Origin: Paenarthrobacter sp. A20
GTDB lineage: Bacteria > Actinomycetota > Actinomycetes > Actinomycetales > Micrococcaceae
NCBI RefSeq assembly: GCF_024168825.1
Contig: NZ_JALJWH010000001.1
Span: 2,046,001 to 2,110,000 of the forward strand
Direction: 5' to 3'
Length of the DNA stretch: 64,000 nt
The translations under genes and the position numbers were made by a program. How positions within the stretch are numbered: the stretch's first letter is position 1; the number at the start of each line of letters is the position of its first letter. Positions 33,143 through 42,484 of the stretch are shown here, piece after piece. The notes under the pieces were generated by a model. The model was given only the letters and a program-made list of their open reading frames with translations, ran no database searches and was not told the origin of the DNA.

Positions 33143-33832
33143 ATGCGACGGACTGTTCTGGGGATTCTTGCTGCCGTGCTCTTGGTGTTGGCCACGGGCT
33201 GCTCCTTCGCCACCGAGGATCCGGACTATGTTCCTCCGGCTCCTTTGGCGCCGCTGGAGCAACTGGAACAGGTTCCCGTCACGGAGCAGAGCAGCCTGTC
33301 TGCCGGTGAAGATGTCACCGCTTTCGTCACGGCGGACCGGAACATTGTGTGCGCCATGACATCCTCACGGGGTGGCCACCTCAACCTGCCCTACGAGGCC
33401 AATTCATACTCGGACGCCGCCAACAACAAGTTTGCGGTCATCCCGGTGGCGCACTGCGAACTGGCCAAGTATGCCAAACCGGAGCTGGCTGACATTGCCG
33501 ACGACTGCGCCGGAACGGGCCTCGGCTACCTCGGCGGGACAGTGCTGCTGTCCCCGGACGCGGCTGTCTATGGCTCGTGTCGTTCCGGCGTAACACAAAT
33601 GGAGTCGGAGTTTGGGCCCAAAGGCAGCCGAAACGGTCCGATCTCCAAGTTGCGGGAGTTGGCGGATGGGCAGAACATCGAGCGCAACGGCCTGCGGTGT
33701 TCGGCGTACAACGGCGGTGTTGCCTGCGGAAACGTCTCCGGTGGCGTCGCTTTCTTCGTGACGTCCGAGGGCTACCAGTTGATTTCCGACGGCGGCAAAA
33801 CGGTCAGCGGGACGCTGAAACAAGCGTCCTGA
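33143..33832 (+). CDS. secreted lipoprotein of unknown function
   Basis: 229 residues with a lipoprotein signal (lipobox ATGC, C20), a Pro-rich linker, and a C-terminal domain with six further cysteines arranged in pairs (CAM, HCEL, DCAG, SCRS, RCSA, ACGN), suggesting disulfides. The segment DVTAFVTADRNIVCAMTS followed by GVACGNVSGG occurs in actinobacterial surface lipoproteins, but no function is known. It has a leaderless promoter and a clean hairpin terminator 40 bp downstream, so it is a single-gene unit. Confidence 0.8.
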   Translation: MRRTVLGILAAVLLVLATGCSFATEDPDYVPPAPLAPLEQLEQVPVTEQSSLSAGEDVTAFVTADRNIVCAMTSSRGGHLNLPYEANSYSDAANNKFAVIPVAHCELAKYAKPELADIADDCAGTGLGYLGGTVLLSPDAAVYGSCRSGVTQMESEFGPKGSRNGPISKLRELADGQNIERNGLRCSAYNGGVACGNVSGGVAFFVTSEGYQLISDGGKTVSGTLKQAS

Positions 33833-33871
33833 TCGCCGGCGGACAGACGACGGGCAGCCGTTGAAAGGTCC

Positions 33872-33897
33872 AAAAACCGCGTCATTCTGCGGTTTTT
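33872..33897 (+). terminator. intrinsic terminator
   Basis: AAAAACCGC (33872-33880) pairs with GCGGTTTTT (33889-33897), 8-nt loop; the arm itself ends in a T-run. It ends the lipoprotein transcript. The next 210 bp up to sucC form the sucCD leader; I can identify no riboswitch in it. Confidence 0.85.
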
Positions 33898-34108
33898 CTA
33901 CAGCCGATAGAAGTGTAAGGTTACTCACTTAACAGGTAGTGTGTAGCTGGCGGGACTCCTCAAAGGGCTAAAGTTCCGAGAGGACCTTACGCAATGTGAC
34001 CGGCTTCAATCCTGGTTGTTTACCGCGTACTTTCCGCAGCTGGCTATCGCGGTCATCGCGGTTCCCGGCTGAACAGAAAACTACTTCGACGTAGAAGGAC
34101 ACTAAACC

Positions 34109-35278
34109 GTGGACCTGTTTGAATATCAGGCGCGCGATATGTTCGAAGCGCACGGTGTACCCGTGCTCGCCGGCATCGTGGCGCACACTCCTGAAGAAGC
34201 AAAGGCAGCTGCCGAGAAGATCGGCGGCGTAACTGTCGTCAAGGCACAGGTTAAGGTTGGTGGCCGCGGCAAGGCTGGCGGCGTCAAGGTTGCCAAGACC
34301 GCCGAAGAGGCGCTTGAGCACTCCACCAACATCCTGGGCATGGACATCAAGGGCCACACCGTCAACAAGGTGATGATCGCCCAGGGCGCGGACATCGCCG
34401 AAGAGTTCTACTTCTCGGTCCTCCTGGACCGCGCCAACCGCAACTACCTGGCCATGTGCTCGGTTGAGGGCGGCATGGAGATCGAACAGCTTGCTGTCGA
34501 GCGTCCCGAGGCCCTGGCCAAGATCGCCATCGACCCCGCTGTGGGAATCGACCAGGCAAAGGCTGACGAGATCGTCGCAGCTGCAGGTTTCGCTGAAGAA
34601 CTGCGCGGCAAAGTGGCCGACGTCATTCTGAAGCTCTGGGATGTCTTCAAGAAGGAAGACGCCACCCTTGTTGAGGTCAACCCGCTGGTTCGCACCGGCG
34701 CAGGCGAGATCGTTGCCCTCGATGGCAAGGTTTCCCTGGACGAGAACGCTGACTTCCGCCACGTGCACCACGCCACGCTGGAAGACAAGGATGCAGCTGA
34801 CCCGCTGGAGGCCAAGGCCAAGGCGCAGGACCTCAACTACGTCAAGCTGGACGGCGAAGTAGGCATCATCGGCAACGGCGCCGGTCTTGTGATGTCCACC
34901 CTCGACGTCGTCGCTTACGCCGGTGAGAACCACGGCAACGTCAAGCCCGCCAACTTCCTGGACATCGGCGGTGGAGCTTCCGCCGAGGTCATGGCCAACG
35001 GCCTGGACGTTATCCTGGGCGACTCCCAGGTCAAGAGCGTCTTCGTGAACGTTTTCGGTGGCATCACCGCGTGTGACGCCGTGGCAAAGGGCATCGTGGG
35101 TGCACTTGCTGAGCTTGGTTCCTCCGCGAACAAGCCGCTGGTCGTTCGCCTCGACGGCAACAACGTTGAGGAAGGCCGCCGCATCCTGACCGAGGCCAAC
35201 CACCCGCTGGTTACCCTGGCCGCCACCATGGACGAGGGCGCCGACAAGGCCGCCGAGCTCGCCAACGCAGCTAAGTAA
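34109..35278 (+). CDS. sucC: succinate-CoA ligase (ADP-forming) subunit beta
   Basis: 389 residues, normal length. It carries the ATP-grasp fold ([39 protein letters not shown]) and the CoA-ligase domain ([42 protein letters not shown]). With SucD it converts succinyl-CoA to succinate with ATP formation in the TCA cycle. The GTG at 34109 is preceded by a GAAGGA about 10 nt upstream. sucD follows after 12 bp. Confidence 0.97.
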   Translation: MDLFEYQARDMFEAHGVPVLAGIVAHTPEEAKAAAEKIGGVTVVKAQVKVGGRGKAGGVKVAKTAEEALEHSTNILGMDIKGHTVNKVMIAQGADIAEEFYFSVLLDRANRNYLAMCSVEGGMEIEQLAVERPEALAKIAIDPAVGIDQAKADEIVAAAGFAEELRGKVADVILKLWDVFKKEDATLVEVNPLVRTGAGEIVALDGKVSLDENADFRHVHHATLEDKDAADPLEAKAKAQDLNYVKLDGEVGIIGNGAGLVMSTLDVVAYAGENHGNVKPANFLDIGGGASAEVMANGLDVILGDSQVKSVFVNVFGGITACDAVAKGIVGALAELGSSANKPLVVRLDGNNVEEGRRILTEANHPLVTLAATMDEGADKAAELANAAK

Positions 35279-35290
35279 AGGGACGCGACA

Positions 35291-36193
35291 ATGTCTATCT
35301 ACCTCAACAAAGACTCCAAGGTCATCGTTCAGGGCATCACCGGCGGCGAGGGCACCAAGCACACCGCCCTGATGCTCAAGGCCGGCACCAACATTGTTGG
35401 TGGCGTCAACGCCCGCAAGGCCGGCACCACGGTCCTGCACGGCGACAAGGAAATCAACGTCTTCGGCACCGTCAAGGAAGCCATCGCTGAAACCGGCGCA
35501 GACGTCTCCATCGTCTTCGTCCCGCCGGCATTCACCAAGGACGCCGTTGTTGAAGCCATCGAAGCCGGCATCGGCCTCGTAGTCGTCATCACCGAAGGCG
35601 TTCCGGTCCAGGACTCCGCCGAATTCTGGGCACTCGCCCAGTCCAAGGTGGACGCTGACGGCAAGCAGGTCACCCGCATCATCGGGCCGAACTGCCCCGG
35701 CATCATCACCCCGGGCGAAGCGCTGGTTGGCATCACCCCGGCGAACATCACGGGCAAGGGCCCCATCGGCCTGGTGTCCAAGTCCGGTACCTTGACCTAC
35801 CAGATGATGTACGAACTCCGCGACCTCGGCTTCTCCACCGCGATCGGCATCGGTGGCGACCCCGTCATCGGCACCACGCACATCGACGCCCTGGCTGCGT
35901 TCGAAGCTGACCCCGAGACCAAGGCGATCGTCATGATCGGCGAAATCGGTGGCGACGCTGAAGAGCGCGCAGCCGACTTCATCAAGGCCAACGTCACCAA
36001 GCCGGTTGTCGGCTATGTTGCCGGCTTCACCGCTCCCGAGGGCAAGACCATGGGCCACGCAGGCGCCATCGTTTCCGGCTCCGCGGGCACGGCCCAGGCC
36101 AAGAAGGAAGCCCTCGAAGCCGCTGGCGTGAAGGTCGGCAAGACGCCGTCCGAGACCGCCAAGCTGCTGCGCGAAGTTTTCGCAACGCTCTAG
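35291..36193 (+). CDS. sucD: succinate-CoA ligase subunit alpha
   Basis: 300 residues. CoA-binding Rossmann domain ([16 protein letters not shown]) and the phosphohistidine H256 in [27 protein letters not shown] and [11 protein letters not shown] are family signatures. Works with SucC in the TCA cycle. The inositol region downstream produces acetyl-CoA, so its products feed the cycle, but there is no sign of shared regulation. Three hairpins follow the stop codon. Confidence 0.97.
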   Translation: MSIYLNKDSKVIVQGITGGEGTKHTALMLKAGTNIVGGVNARKAGTTVLHGDKEINVFGTVKEAIAETGADVSIVFVPPAFTKDAVVEAIEAGIGLVVVITEGVPVQDSAEFWALAQSKVDADGKQVTRIIGPNCPGIITPGEALVGITPANITGKGPIGLVSKSGTLTYQMMYELRDLGFSTAIGIGGDPVIGTTHIDALAAFEADPETKAIVMIGEIGGDAEERAADFIKANVTKPVVGYVAGFTAPEGKTMGHAGAIVSGSAGTAQAKKEALEAAGVKVGKTPSETAKLLREVFATL

Positions 36194-36215
36194 GTTTTCG
36201 GCCGCAAGGCACAAG

Positions 36216-36276
36216 AAGTACGACGACGGCCCGGCGCCTTCCCCACGGAAGGTACCGGGCCGTCGTCGTACTTTAA
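36216..36276 (+). terminator. strong double-stem terminator of sucCD
   Basis: A perfect 19-bp stem pairs 36216-36234 with 36255-36273 and is followed by T residues. The 20-nt loop contains its own 6-bp stem (CCTTCC/GGAAGG). A further 7-bp hairpin (GGACGTA/TACGTCC) lies at 36279-36301. Confidence 0.85.
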
Positions 36277-36312
36277 GCGGACGTAGCTGACGCGTACGTC
36301 CATGAAAAGTCC

Positions 36313-36346
36313 AAGGCCCACCCGGGAGATCCGGAGGGGCCTTTTG
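36313..36346 (+). terminator. second intrinsic terminator
   Basis: AAGGCCC (36313-36319) pairs with GGGCCTT (36337-36343) followed by TTTT-like bases, with extra CCGG pairing inside. It backs up the sucCD terminator. Confidence 0.6.
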
Positions 36347-36373
36347 TTGCACTCCTGTAGCAATAGTTTGTTA

Positions 36374-36389
36374 GTATGTAAGGACAAAC
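36374..36389 (+). promoter_or_regulatory. inositol-region operator motif, site 1 (tautomerase)
   Basis: GTATGTAAGGACAAAC, matching the 16-bp motif shared by the inositol promoters. A longer inverted repeat, AGTTTGT (36365-36371) and ACAAACT (36384-36390), surrounds it. It lies 17 bp before the tautomerase start. Confidence 0.6.
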
Positions 36390-36406
36390 TACAGAGGGGG
36401 CTGAGC

Positions 36407-36811
36407 ATGCCACTTGTTCGAATCGACGTCAACCAGGGCCGTTCGCCGGAAGAGCTGGCGGGGCTGAGCCGCGCAATCCACGATGCAATCCTCGCCGAGT
36501 ATGGGATTCCCGAGCGGGACTACTTCCATATCCTCACGGAGCATCCGCAGGGCCAGATTGTGGCGCAGGATGCAGGGCTGGGTTTTGAGCGCACGTCCGG
36601 CGTTGTGATGATCCAGATCTTTACCCAAGGCGGCCGCAGCCAAATGGCCAAGAGCTCGCTTTTCGAAGCGATCGCGAGCGGCCTGGCCGAGCTTGGCATC
36701 GTCGGAGAGGACGTCTTTGTGGGCTATGTGGAGAACTCGCCCGGGGACTGGTCTTTCGGCTTCGGGCGGAGCCAGTATGTCACGGGAGAATTGGCCGTTC
36801 CGCGCAAGTAA
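36407..36811 (+). CDS. tautomerase family protein
   Basis: 134 residues from the ATG at 36407 (GAGGGGG upstream). The mature N-terminus would be Pro (M-P-L-V-R-I-D), the catalytic base of the 4-oxalocrotonate-tautomerase/MIF superfamily, and the sequence has two halves as in the longer members (LSRAIHDAILAEYGIPERDYF; FTQGGRSQMAKSSLFEAIASGL). The reaction is a keto-enol isomerisation of an unknown substrate. An inositol-type operator lies in its promoter, so it may act in or beside inositol breakdown, for example on a dione or keto intermediate; this is inference. Confidence 0.85.
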   Translation: MPLVRIDVNQGRSPEELAGLSRAIHDAILAEYGIPERDYFHILTEHPQGQIVAQDAGLGFERTSGVVMIQIFTQGGRSQMAKSSLFEAIASGLAELGIVGEDVFVGYVENSPGDWSFGFGRSQYVTGELAVPRK

Positions 36812-36833
36812 CCCTCCGGGTGTCATGTTGTAA

Positions 36834-36865
36834 ATATGTCAGTACAAACCTTTGACAGGACATGA
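36834..36865 (+). promoter_or_regulatory. tandem inositol-region operators, sites 2 and 3 (iolC operon)
   Basis: ATATGTCAGTACAAAC (36834-36849) and CTTTGACAGGACATGA (36850-36865) are two motif copies lying directly side by side. The TTGACA in the second (36852-36857) can serve as -35 box of the iolC operon promoter; a weak -10 lies near 36875-36880. Confidence 0.65.
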
Positions 36866-36971
36866 AATCTGAGGCAAAGTAGTCATGTGGCCTCGCTCAC
36901 TCAGGGGTGGCAAGGCATTGGGGCCCAGCGCTCAAGGTTCAGAGTTCACAAGAGAAAGGTCAACGATCACC

Positions 36972-37991
36972 GTGACCCACGAACTACTCACGATCGGGCG
37001 CATCAGCGTTGATATCTACCCGAATGACATCGGAGTTGACCTGGAGGATGTTACGTCCTTCGGCAAATACCTCGGAGGCTCACCCTCCAATGTGGCCGTT
37101 GCTGCGGCACGCCACGGCCGCCGCACCGGAGTCATAACCCGCACCGGCGACGACGCCTTCGGCAACTACCTCCACCGGGAGCTCCACAAGTTCAACGTGG
37201 ACGACACCTTCGTCTCCCCGGTCAAGGAGTACCCCACGGCTGTGACCTTCTGCGCCATCAAGCCACCGGAAGACTTCCCACTCTACTTTTATGGCCGCTT
37301 CCCGACAGCCCCGGACCTGCAGATCAAGGCAGAGGAACTGGACCTGGAAGCCATCAGGAACACCGGGATCTTCTGGTCCACCGTCACCGGCCTCTGCCAG
37401 GAGCCGAGCCGAAGCGCTCACATCGCGGCGCACGAGGCCCGTCCGCGCACGGGCTTGAAGGATGGCCAGTTCACCATCCTGGACCTGGACTACCGCCCGA
37501 TGTTCTGGGCCTCGGAAGAGGAAGCCCGCGCCGAGGTCGCCAAAGTCCTCCCGCACGTGACTGTCGCCATCGGCAACGACAAGGAATGCGCCGTAGCGGT
37601 TGGCGAGGGAACTCCCGACGAACAAGCGGATCGCCTGCTGGCCGCCGGCGTCGAAATCGCCGTCGTGAAACTCGGGCCCGAAGGTGTCATGGCCAAGACC
37701 CGCACCGAACGCGTCGTCTCCGCACCGGTTCCGGTGGAAACCGTCAACGGCCTGGGCGCCGGTGACTCCTTCGGTGGCGCGTTCTGCCACGGCCTGCTGT
37801 CCGGCTGGCCTCTGTCAGAGGTCCTGGATTACGCCAACGCTTCCGGAGCGATCGTAGCCTCCCGCCTGTCGTGCGCGGACGCGATGCCGACGCCGGAGGA
37901 GGTCACCTCGCTGCTCGCGGAACGCGGTCGGCCCATCCCCGGTGCCACACTTGCAGCCTCCGCCACCATTCCAGAAGGAGCAGTGCGTTGA
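36972..37991 (+). CDS. iolC: 5-dehydro-2-deoxygluconokinase
   Basis: 339 residues of the PfkB kinase family; phosphorylates 2-deoxy-5-keto-D-gluconate with ATP in myo-inositol breakdown. N-terminal ELLTIGRISVDIYPNDIGV and GGSPSNVAVAAARHG, and the C-terminal catalytic GAGDSFGGAFCHGLLSGW with the catalytic Asp, are characteristic of IolC. The GTG at 36972 was chosen (AGAAAGG upstream); the frame is open back to 36885 but is not conserved-looking. First gene of the main operon, under the tandem operators. Its stop overlaps the start of the next gene (TTGA). Confidence 0.92.
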   Translation: MTHELLTIGRISVDIYPNDIGVDLEDVTSFGKYLGGSPSNVAVAAARHGRRTGVITRTGDDAFGNYLHRELHKFNVDDTFVSPVKEYPTAVTFCAIKPPEDFPLYFYGRFPTAPDLQIKAEELDLEAIRNTGIFWSTVTGLCQEPSRSAHIAAHEARPRTGLKDGQFTILDLDYRPMFWASEEEARAEVAKVLPHVTVAIGNDKECAVAVGEGTPDEQADRLLAAGVEIAVVKLGPEGVMAKTRTERVVSAPVPVETVNGLGAGDSFGGAFCHGLLSGWPLSEVLDYANASGAIVASRLSCADAMPTPEEVTSLLAERGRPIPGATLAASATIPEGAVR

Positions 37992-38962
37992 GCCTCAACG
38001 ATGATCCCCGCCGTTACGAGCACTTGAGCCGGATCAGGCTTGAGGACCCCGAGGCTGTTGCCCGCGCTGCGGCCACCCGCCGCAAACATCCCGGCCTGAA
38101 GCACGGCGTCCAGAATTTCATCGTCGCTGCCGACCACCCTGCCCGCGGCGCCCTCTCCGTGGGTACGCAGCCGATGGCCATGGCTGATCGCCGCGACCTC
38201 CTGGACCGCCTGCAGATCGCCTTGGCCAACCCGGCAGTGGACGGCATCCTGGCTTCGCCGGACATCATGGACGACCTCCTGCTCCTGGGCGCCCTGGAAG
38301 GAAAACTTGTCTTCGGTTCCATGAACCGCGGAGGGCTGGCCGGTCTGGTCAACGAATTCGACGACCGGTTCACCGGACACACGGCGGCTGCGTTGGAGGC
38401 CCTTGGCGCCGATGGCGGCAAGATGCTCACCCGCATCTGCCTTGGTGACCCGGACACGGTGGCCACGCTCGAAGCGACTGCCAAGGCGATCGATTCGCTT
38501 GCTGCCCGCAAGCTCATCGCTATGGTGGAGCCGTTCCTCTCCGTTCGCGATTCCCACGGCAAGGTCCGCAACGACCTCCGTGCGGACGCCGTCATCAAAT
38601 CCGTCGGTATCGCCGAGGGCCTTGGCTCCACCAGCGCCTACACGTGGATGAAACTGCCGGTAGTGGACGAGATGGAACGCGTTATGGCCTCCACTACTTT
38701 GCCTACCGTGCTCTTGGGCGGCGACCCCAGCGGCACCCAGGATGAAGTATTCGCCAGCTGGCAGGCAGCTCTTGCGCTTCCGGGCGTTCGCGGCCTCACG
38801 GTTGGGCGGACGCTGCTTTACCCGCACGACGACGACGTGGCAGGTGCCGTTGCTACGGCCGCCTCGCTGCTGAACAACACGGCGTCCGCGCCGGCAATCG
38901 TTGAACAGGGCGTTTCAGAGCACTCAGCGTCAGACCGCATCCCCGTGAAAGTATCGGAGTAA
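37988..38962 (+). CDS. Cgl0159-family (beta/alpha)8 protein, likely aldolase of inositol pathway
   Basis: 324 residues from the TTG at 37988, overlapping iolC by 4 bp. It belongs to the Cgl0159 family, a DeoC/FbaB-like barrel found next to iolC in Corynebacterium (cg0198). Visible features: FIVAADHPARGALSVG, VDGILASPDIMDD, GSMNRGGLAG, a catalytic-Lys-like K in YTWMKLPVVDEMERV and LLGGDPSG. The window has no IolJ (DKGP aldolase). Its position after the DKG kinase makes cleavage of 2-deoxy-5-keto-gluconate-6-phosphate into dihydroxyacetone phosphate and malonic semialdehyde a reasonable proposal, still inference. Confidence 0.8.
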   Translation: MSLNDDPRRYEHLSRIRLEDPEAVARAAATRRKHPGLKHGVQNFIVAADHPARGALSVGTQPMAMADRRDLLDRLQIALANPAVDGILASPDIMDDLLLLGALEGKLVFGSMNRGGLAGLVNEFDDRFTGHTAAALEALGADGGKMLTRICLGDPDTVATLEATAKAIDSLAARKLIAMVEPFLSVRDSHGKVRNDLRADAVIKSVGIAEGLGSTSAYTWMKLPVVDEMERVMASTTLPTVLLGGDPSGTQDEVFASWQAALALPGVRGLTVGRTLLYPHDDDVAGAVATAASLLNNTASAPAIVEQGVSEHSASDRIPVKVSE

Positions 38963-38968
38963 AGACCC

Positions 38969-40915
38969 ATGGGAACAGCAACCCGTCGGATGACTGTGGC
39001 GCAGGCCGTGGTCGAGTTTCTATCCAAGCAGTACACCGTCGATGCGATCAACGGCGTCGACTACCGTGAGCGCCTGATTCCGGGGACGTTTGGTATTTTC
39101 GGGCACGGCAACGTTGCCGGCGTGGGGCAGGCCCTGAAGCAGTACCAAGCCGCGGACCCGTCGATCATGCCGTACTACCAAGGCCGGAATGAGCAGGCGC
39201 AGGTACATCAGGCTGTTGGTTACGCGCGGCACACGCGTCGCCGCCAGACGTTCGCGATCAGCACCTCTATCGGCCCGGGGTCCTCCAACTTGCTGACCGG
39301 TGCCGCCCTGGCCACCACCAACCGCCTGCCGGTGCTGCTGCTGCCCAGTGACACGTTCGCCACCCGCGCCGCAGATCCTGTGCTCCAGCAGTTGGAGTTG
39401 CCCTACGCCTACGACATCACGGTCAATGATGCTTTCCGTCCGTTGTCCAAGTTCTTCGACAGGGTCTCCCGTCCGGAGCAGTTGTTCTCCGCGTTCCACC
39501 ACGGACTGCGTGTCCTGACGGACCCTGCCGAGACCGGCGCGGTGACCATTTCGCTGCCGCAGGATGTCCAGGCTGAGGCCTTCGACGTCCCGGAAGAGTT
39601 CCTGGCCGAGCGTGAATGGCGGATCCGCCGTCCTGAGGCCGAGGATGACGACATTCGCCGCGCAGTCGCGGCCATCCGCGCCGCCAAGCGCCCGCTGATC
39701 ATCGCCGGCGGCGGCGTCCTTTACGCGTATGCCAACGACGAACTCGCGAAGTTTGCTGAAGTGACCGGCATTCCGGTGGGCAACACCCAGGCAGGCGTCG
39801 GCGTCCTGCCGTGGGACCATAAGTTCTCCCTCGGTGCCATTGGTTCAACCGGCACGACGGCGGCTAACGCCATTGCTGCCGAAGCGGATCTCATCATCGG
39901 GATCGGCACGCGCTACGAGGACTTCACCACCGCATCCCGGACGGCGTTCCAGAACCCGGACGTGAAGTTCGTGAACATCAACGTCGCCGCGATTGATGCA
40001 TACAAGCACGGCTCCACGCTGCCGATTGTTGCTGATGCCCGCAAGGCACTGGTGAAATTGAACCAGGCTTTGGGCGGTTACCGGGTCGGCGGCGATTTGG
40101 AACAGAAGGTCGCAGCGGAGAAGAAGCGCTGGAACGGAATTGTGGACGAGGCCTTCGAGACCCGCTACACGCCGCTTCCGGCCCAGAACGAAATCATCGG
40201 GGCCACCAACAAGGCCATGGATGACCACGACGTTGTCATCTGCGCTGCAGGTTCACTGCCTGGTGACCTGCATAAGATGTGGCGCGTCCGTGACCCGTTC
40301 GGCTACCACGTGGAGTACGCGTACTCCTGCATGGGCTACGAAATCCCCGGCGGCCTGGGCGTCAAGCGTGCCGCTCTGGCCGAAGCCGCCGCCGGTGGCC
40401 CGGACAGGGATGTGGTGGTCATGGTGGGAGACGGCTCCTACCTGATGATGCACACCGAACTGGTCACCGCCGTCGCCGAACGCATCAAACTGATCGTGGT
40501 CCTGATCCAGAACCACGGATACGCCTCCATCGGTTCGCTGTCCGAGTCCCTTGGCTCGCAGCGCTTCGGCACGCAGTACCGCGTCCTGGACAAGGAACAG
40601 CACAGCTTCGACGCCGGTGAGAACCTGCCCATCGACCTCGCCACCAATGCAGAATCCCTGGGCGCCAAGGTCATCCGGATCGAACCGGGGGAGAACGTCA
40701 TCGAGGCACTCGGCGCTGCCATCAAGGAAGCCAAGGCAGCCCCGGAGAGTGGGCCGATTGTCATTCACGTCGAGTCCGATCCTCTGTTGGACGCCCCGAG
40801 CTCGGAGTCCTGGTGGGACGTTCCCGTCTCGCAGGTTTCAGACCTCGAATCCACCCAGCAGGCCTACAAGACGTACACCGACCACAAGAACCGCCAGCGC
40901 AAGCTGCTCGGCTGA
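38969..40915 (+). CDS. iolD: 3D-(3,5/4)-trihydroxycyclohexane-1,2-dione acylhydrolase (decyclizing)
   Basis: 648 residues, ThDP-dependent enzyme family. It hydrolyses the ring of THcHDO to 5-deoxy-D-glucuronate, the ring-opening step of inositol catabolism. Motifs: N-terminal TPP domain with NEQAQVHQAVGYARHTRRR, the central DHS-like domain (PLIIAGGGVLYAYA) and the C-terminal ThDP/Mg site MVGDGSYLMMHTELVTA ending QNHGYAS. Full-length and intact. It starts 6 bp after the previous stop, so it is coupled. Confidence 0.95.
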   Translation: MGTATRRMTVAQAVVEFLSKQYTVDAINGVDYRERLIPGTFGIFGHGNVAGVGQALKQYQAADPSIMPYYQGRNEQAQVHQAVGYARHTRRRQTFAISTSIGPGSSNLLTGAALATTNRLPVLLLPSDTFATRAADPVLQQLELPYAYDITVNDAFRPLSKFFDRVSRPEQLFSAFHHGLRVLTDPAETGAVTISLPQDVQAEAFDVPEEFLAEREWRIRRPEAEDDDIRRAVAAIRAAKRPLIIAGGGVLYAYANDELAKFAEVTGIPVGNTQAGVGVLPWDHKFSLGAIGSTGTTAANAIAAEADLIIGIGTRYEDFTTASRTAFQNPDVKFVNINVAAIDAYKHGSTLPIVADARKALVKLNQALGGYRVGGDLEQKVAAEKKRWNGIVDEAFETRYTPLPAQNEIIGATNKAMDDHDVVICAAGSLPGDLHKMWRVRDPFGYHVEYAYSCMGYEIPGGLGVKRAALAEAAAGGPDRDVVVMVGDGSYLMMHTELVTAVAERIKLIVVLIQNHGYASIGSLSESLGSQRFGTQYRVLDKEQHSFDAGENLPIDLATNAESLGAKVIRIEPGENVIEALGAAIKEAKAAPESGPIVIHVESDPLLDAPSSESWWDVPVSQVSDLESTQQAYKTYTDHKNRQRKLLG

Positions 40916-40945
40916 AATCCCAAAGACTAAAAGGAAGTCCGCACA

Positions 40946-42457
40946 ATGACGACGACGACCACACTGGCCACCATTCACCACTTCATTAACGGCACTGAGA
41001 CCACGGGCGAGGGGGACCGTACGCAACCGGTGTACAACCCGGCGACGGGGCGGGTTTCGGCAGAGCTGCGCCTGGCCAACGAGGCAGACCTGAACGCAAC
41101 TGTCGCGGCGGCCCGCGCAGCAGCTGATTCCTGGGGCGATATTTCCCTGGCCAAGCGCACCGCGGTGTTGTTCAAGTTCCGTGAACTCGTCGCAGCGCAC
41201 GTGGACGAACTCGCCGAGCTGATCACCGCCGAGCACGGCAAGGTCCTTTCGGACGCGAAGGGTGAGATCGGCCGTGGCCTGGAGGTCATCGAGTTCGCCT
41301 GTGGCATCCCGCAGCTGCTCAAGGGCGACTACTCCGACCAGGTCTCCACCGGCATTGACGTCTTCTCCTTCCGCGAACCCCTGGGCGTGGTGGCTGGTAT
41401 CACGCCGTTCAACTTCCCGGTCATGGTGCCGTTGTGGATGGCCCCGATGGCCATCGCCACCGGCAACGCGTTCATCCTCAAGCCTTCGGAGCGCGACCCG
41501 TCCGCCCCGATGCTGCTGGCCCAGCTGTGGAAGCGGGCCGGCCTGCCCGATGGCGTGTTCCAGGTCCTGCACGGCGGCAAGGAAACGGTCGATGGGTTGC
41601 TGACCCACCCGGACGTGGACGGCATCTCGTTTGTTGGGTCCACTCCGATCGCCCAGTATGTCCACGAGACCGCCACCAAGCACGGCAAAAGGGTTCAGGC
41701 CTTGGGCGGGGCGAAGAACCATGCCATCGTGATGCCCGACGCGGACCTGGACAACGCCGCCGACCACCTCGCTGCTGCTGCTTTCGGTTCCGCCGGGGAG
41801 CGCTGCATGGCCATCTCCGTCGCCGTGGCTGTGGGGGACGCTGCGGATCTGATCGTGAAGAAGGTCGAGGAACGCGCCCTGGCCATCAAGGTCGCCAATG
41901 GCACCGAACCCGACGCCGACATGGGCCCGGTCATTACCCCGGCCTCCAAGGAACGCATCCTCCGGATCGTCACCGAAGCCGAAACCGCCGGAGCGGCGAT
42001 GGTGGTGGACGGCCGCGACCTGGTAGTCCCCGGTCATGAAGATGGTTTCTGGGTTGGGCCTACCGTGATCGATCACGTCACGGCCGAAATGACGGCCTAC
42101 GCCGAGGAAATCTTCGGACCGGTCCTGGTCGTGGTCCGTGTGGCGGATCTGGAGGAAGGCGTCGCCCTGATCAACTCCAACCCGTACGGTAACGGCACGG
42201 CGATCTTTACCTCCAACGGCGCCGCAGCACGGAAGTTTCAGCGCTCCGTGACGGTGGGCATGGTGGGCATCAATGTGCCGCTGCCCGTCCCCGTGGCCTA
42301 CCACTCCTTCGGCGGTTGGAAGAACTCCCTCTTCGGCGACAAGCACATCTACGGCCCCGAAGGCGTCTCCTTCTACACCCGCGGCAAAGTCATCACCTCA
42401 CGCTGGCCCGAACCCACCCACGCCTCCGGCGCCTCCTACAACTTCCCCTCCAACTAG
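40946..42457 (+). CDS. iolA: methylmalonate/malonate-semialdehyde dehydrogenase (CoA-acylating)
   Basis: 503 residues, aldehyde dehydrogenase superfamily, MmsA/IolA group. It converts malonic semialdehyde to acetyl-CoA and CO2, or methylmalonic semialdehyde to propionyl-CoA. The catalytic Cys287 lies in FGSAGERCMAISVAV; other signatures are GVVAGITPFNFPVMVPLWM, ISFVGSTPIAQYV and GWKNSLFGDKHIYGPEGVSFYT, the last typical of CoA-acylating MmsA. AAGGAAG precedes the ATG at 40946. It finishes the pathway within the same operon. Confidence 0.95.
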   Translation: MTTTTTLATIHHFINGTETTGEGDRTQPVYNPATGRVSAELRLANEADLNATVAAARAAADSWGDISLAKRTAVLFKFRELVAAHVDELAELITAEHGKVLSDAKGEIGRGLEVIEFACGIPQLLKGDYSDQVSTGIDVFSFREPLGVVAGITPFNFPVMVPLWMAPMAIATGNAFILKPSERDPSAPMLLAQLWKRAGLPDGVFQVLHGGKETVDGLLTHPDVDGISFVGSTPIAQYVHETATKHGKRVQALGGAKNHAIVMPDADLDNAADHLAAAAFGSAGERCMAISVAVAVGDAADLIVKKVEERALAIKVANGTEPDADMGPVITPASKERILRIVTEAETAGAAMVVDGRDLVVPGHEDGFWVGPTVIDHVTAEMTAYAEEIFGPVLVVVRVADLEEGVALINSNPYGNGTAIFTSNGAAARKFQRSVTVGMVGINVPLPVPVAYHSFGGWKNSLFGDKHIYGPEGVSFYTRGKVITSRWPEPTHASGASYNFPSN

Positions 42458-42484
42458 CAGCCCCAGCAGAAAGACAACGCTGTC

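Noticed and set aside
33898..34108. Riboswitch in the sucCD leader
   Set aside because: I could not fold or match any known riboswitch core by eye; the 210 bp look like an ordinary leader.
33968..36352. A 794-codon open frame on the minus strand covering sucC and sucD
   Set aside because: It lies wholly antisense to two clear enzymes; such long antisense frames arise from GC-rich third positions. Its sequence is low-complexity-like (Asp/Gly/Val-rich) and matches no family.
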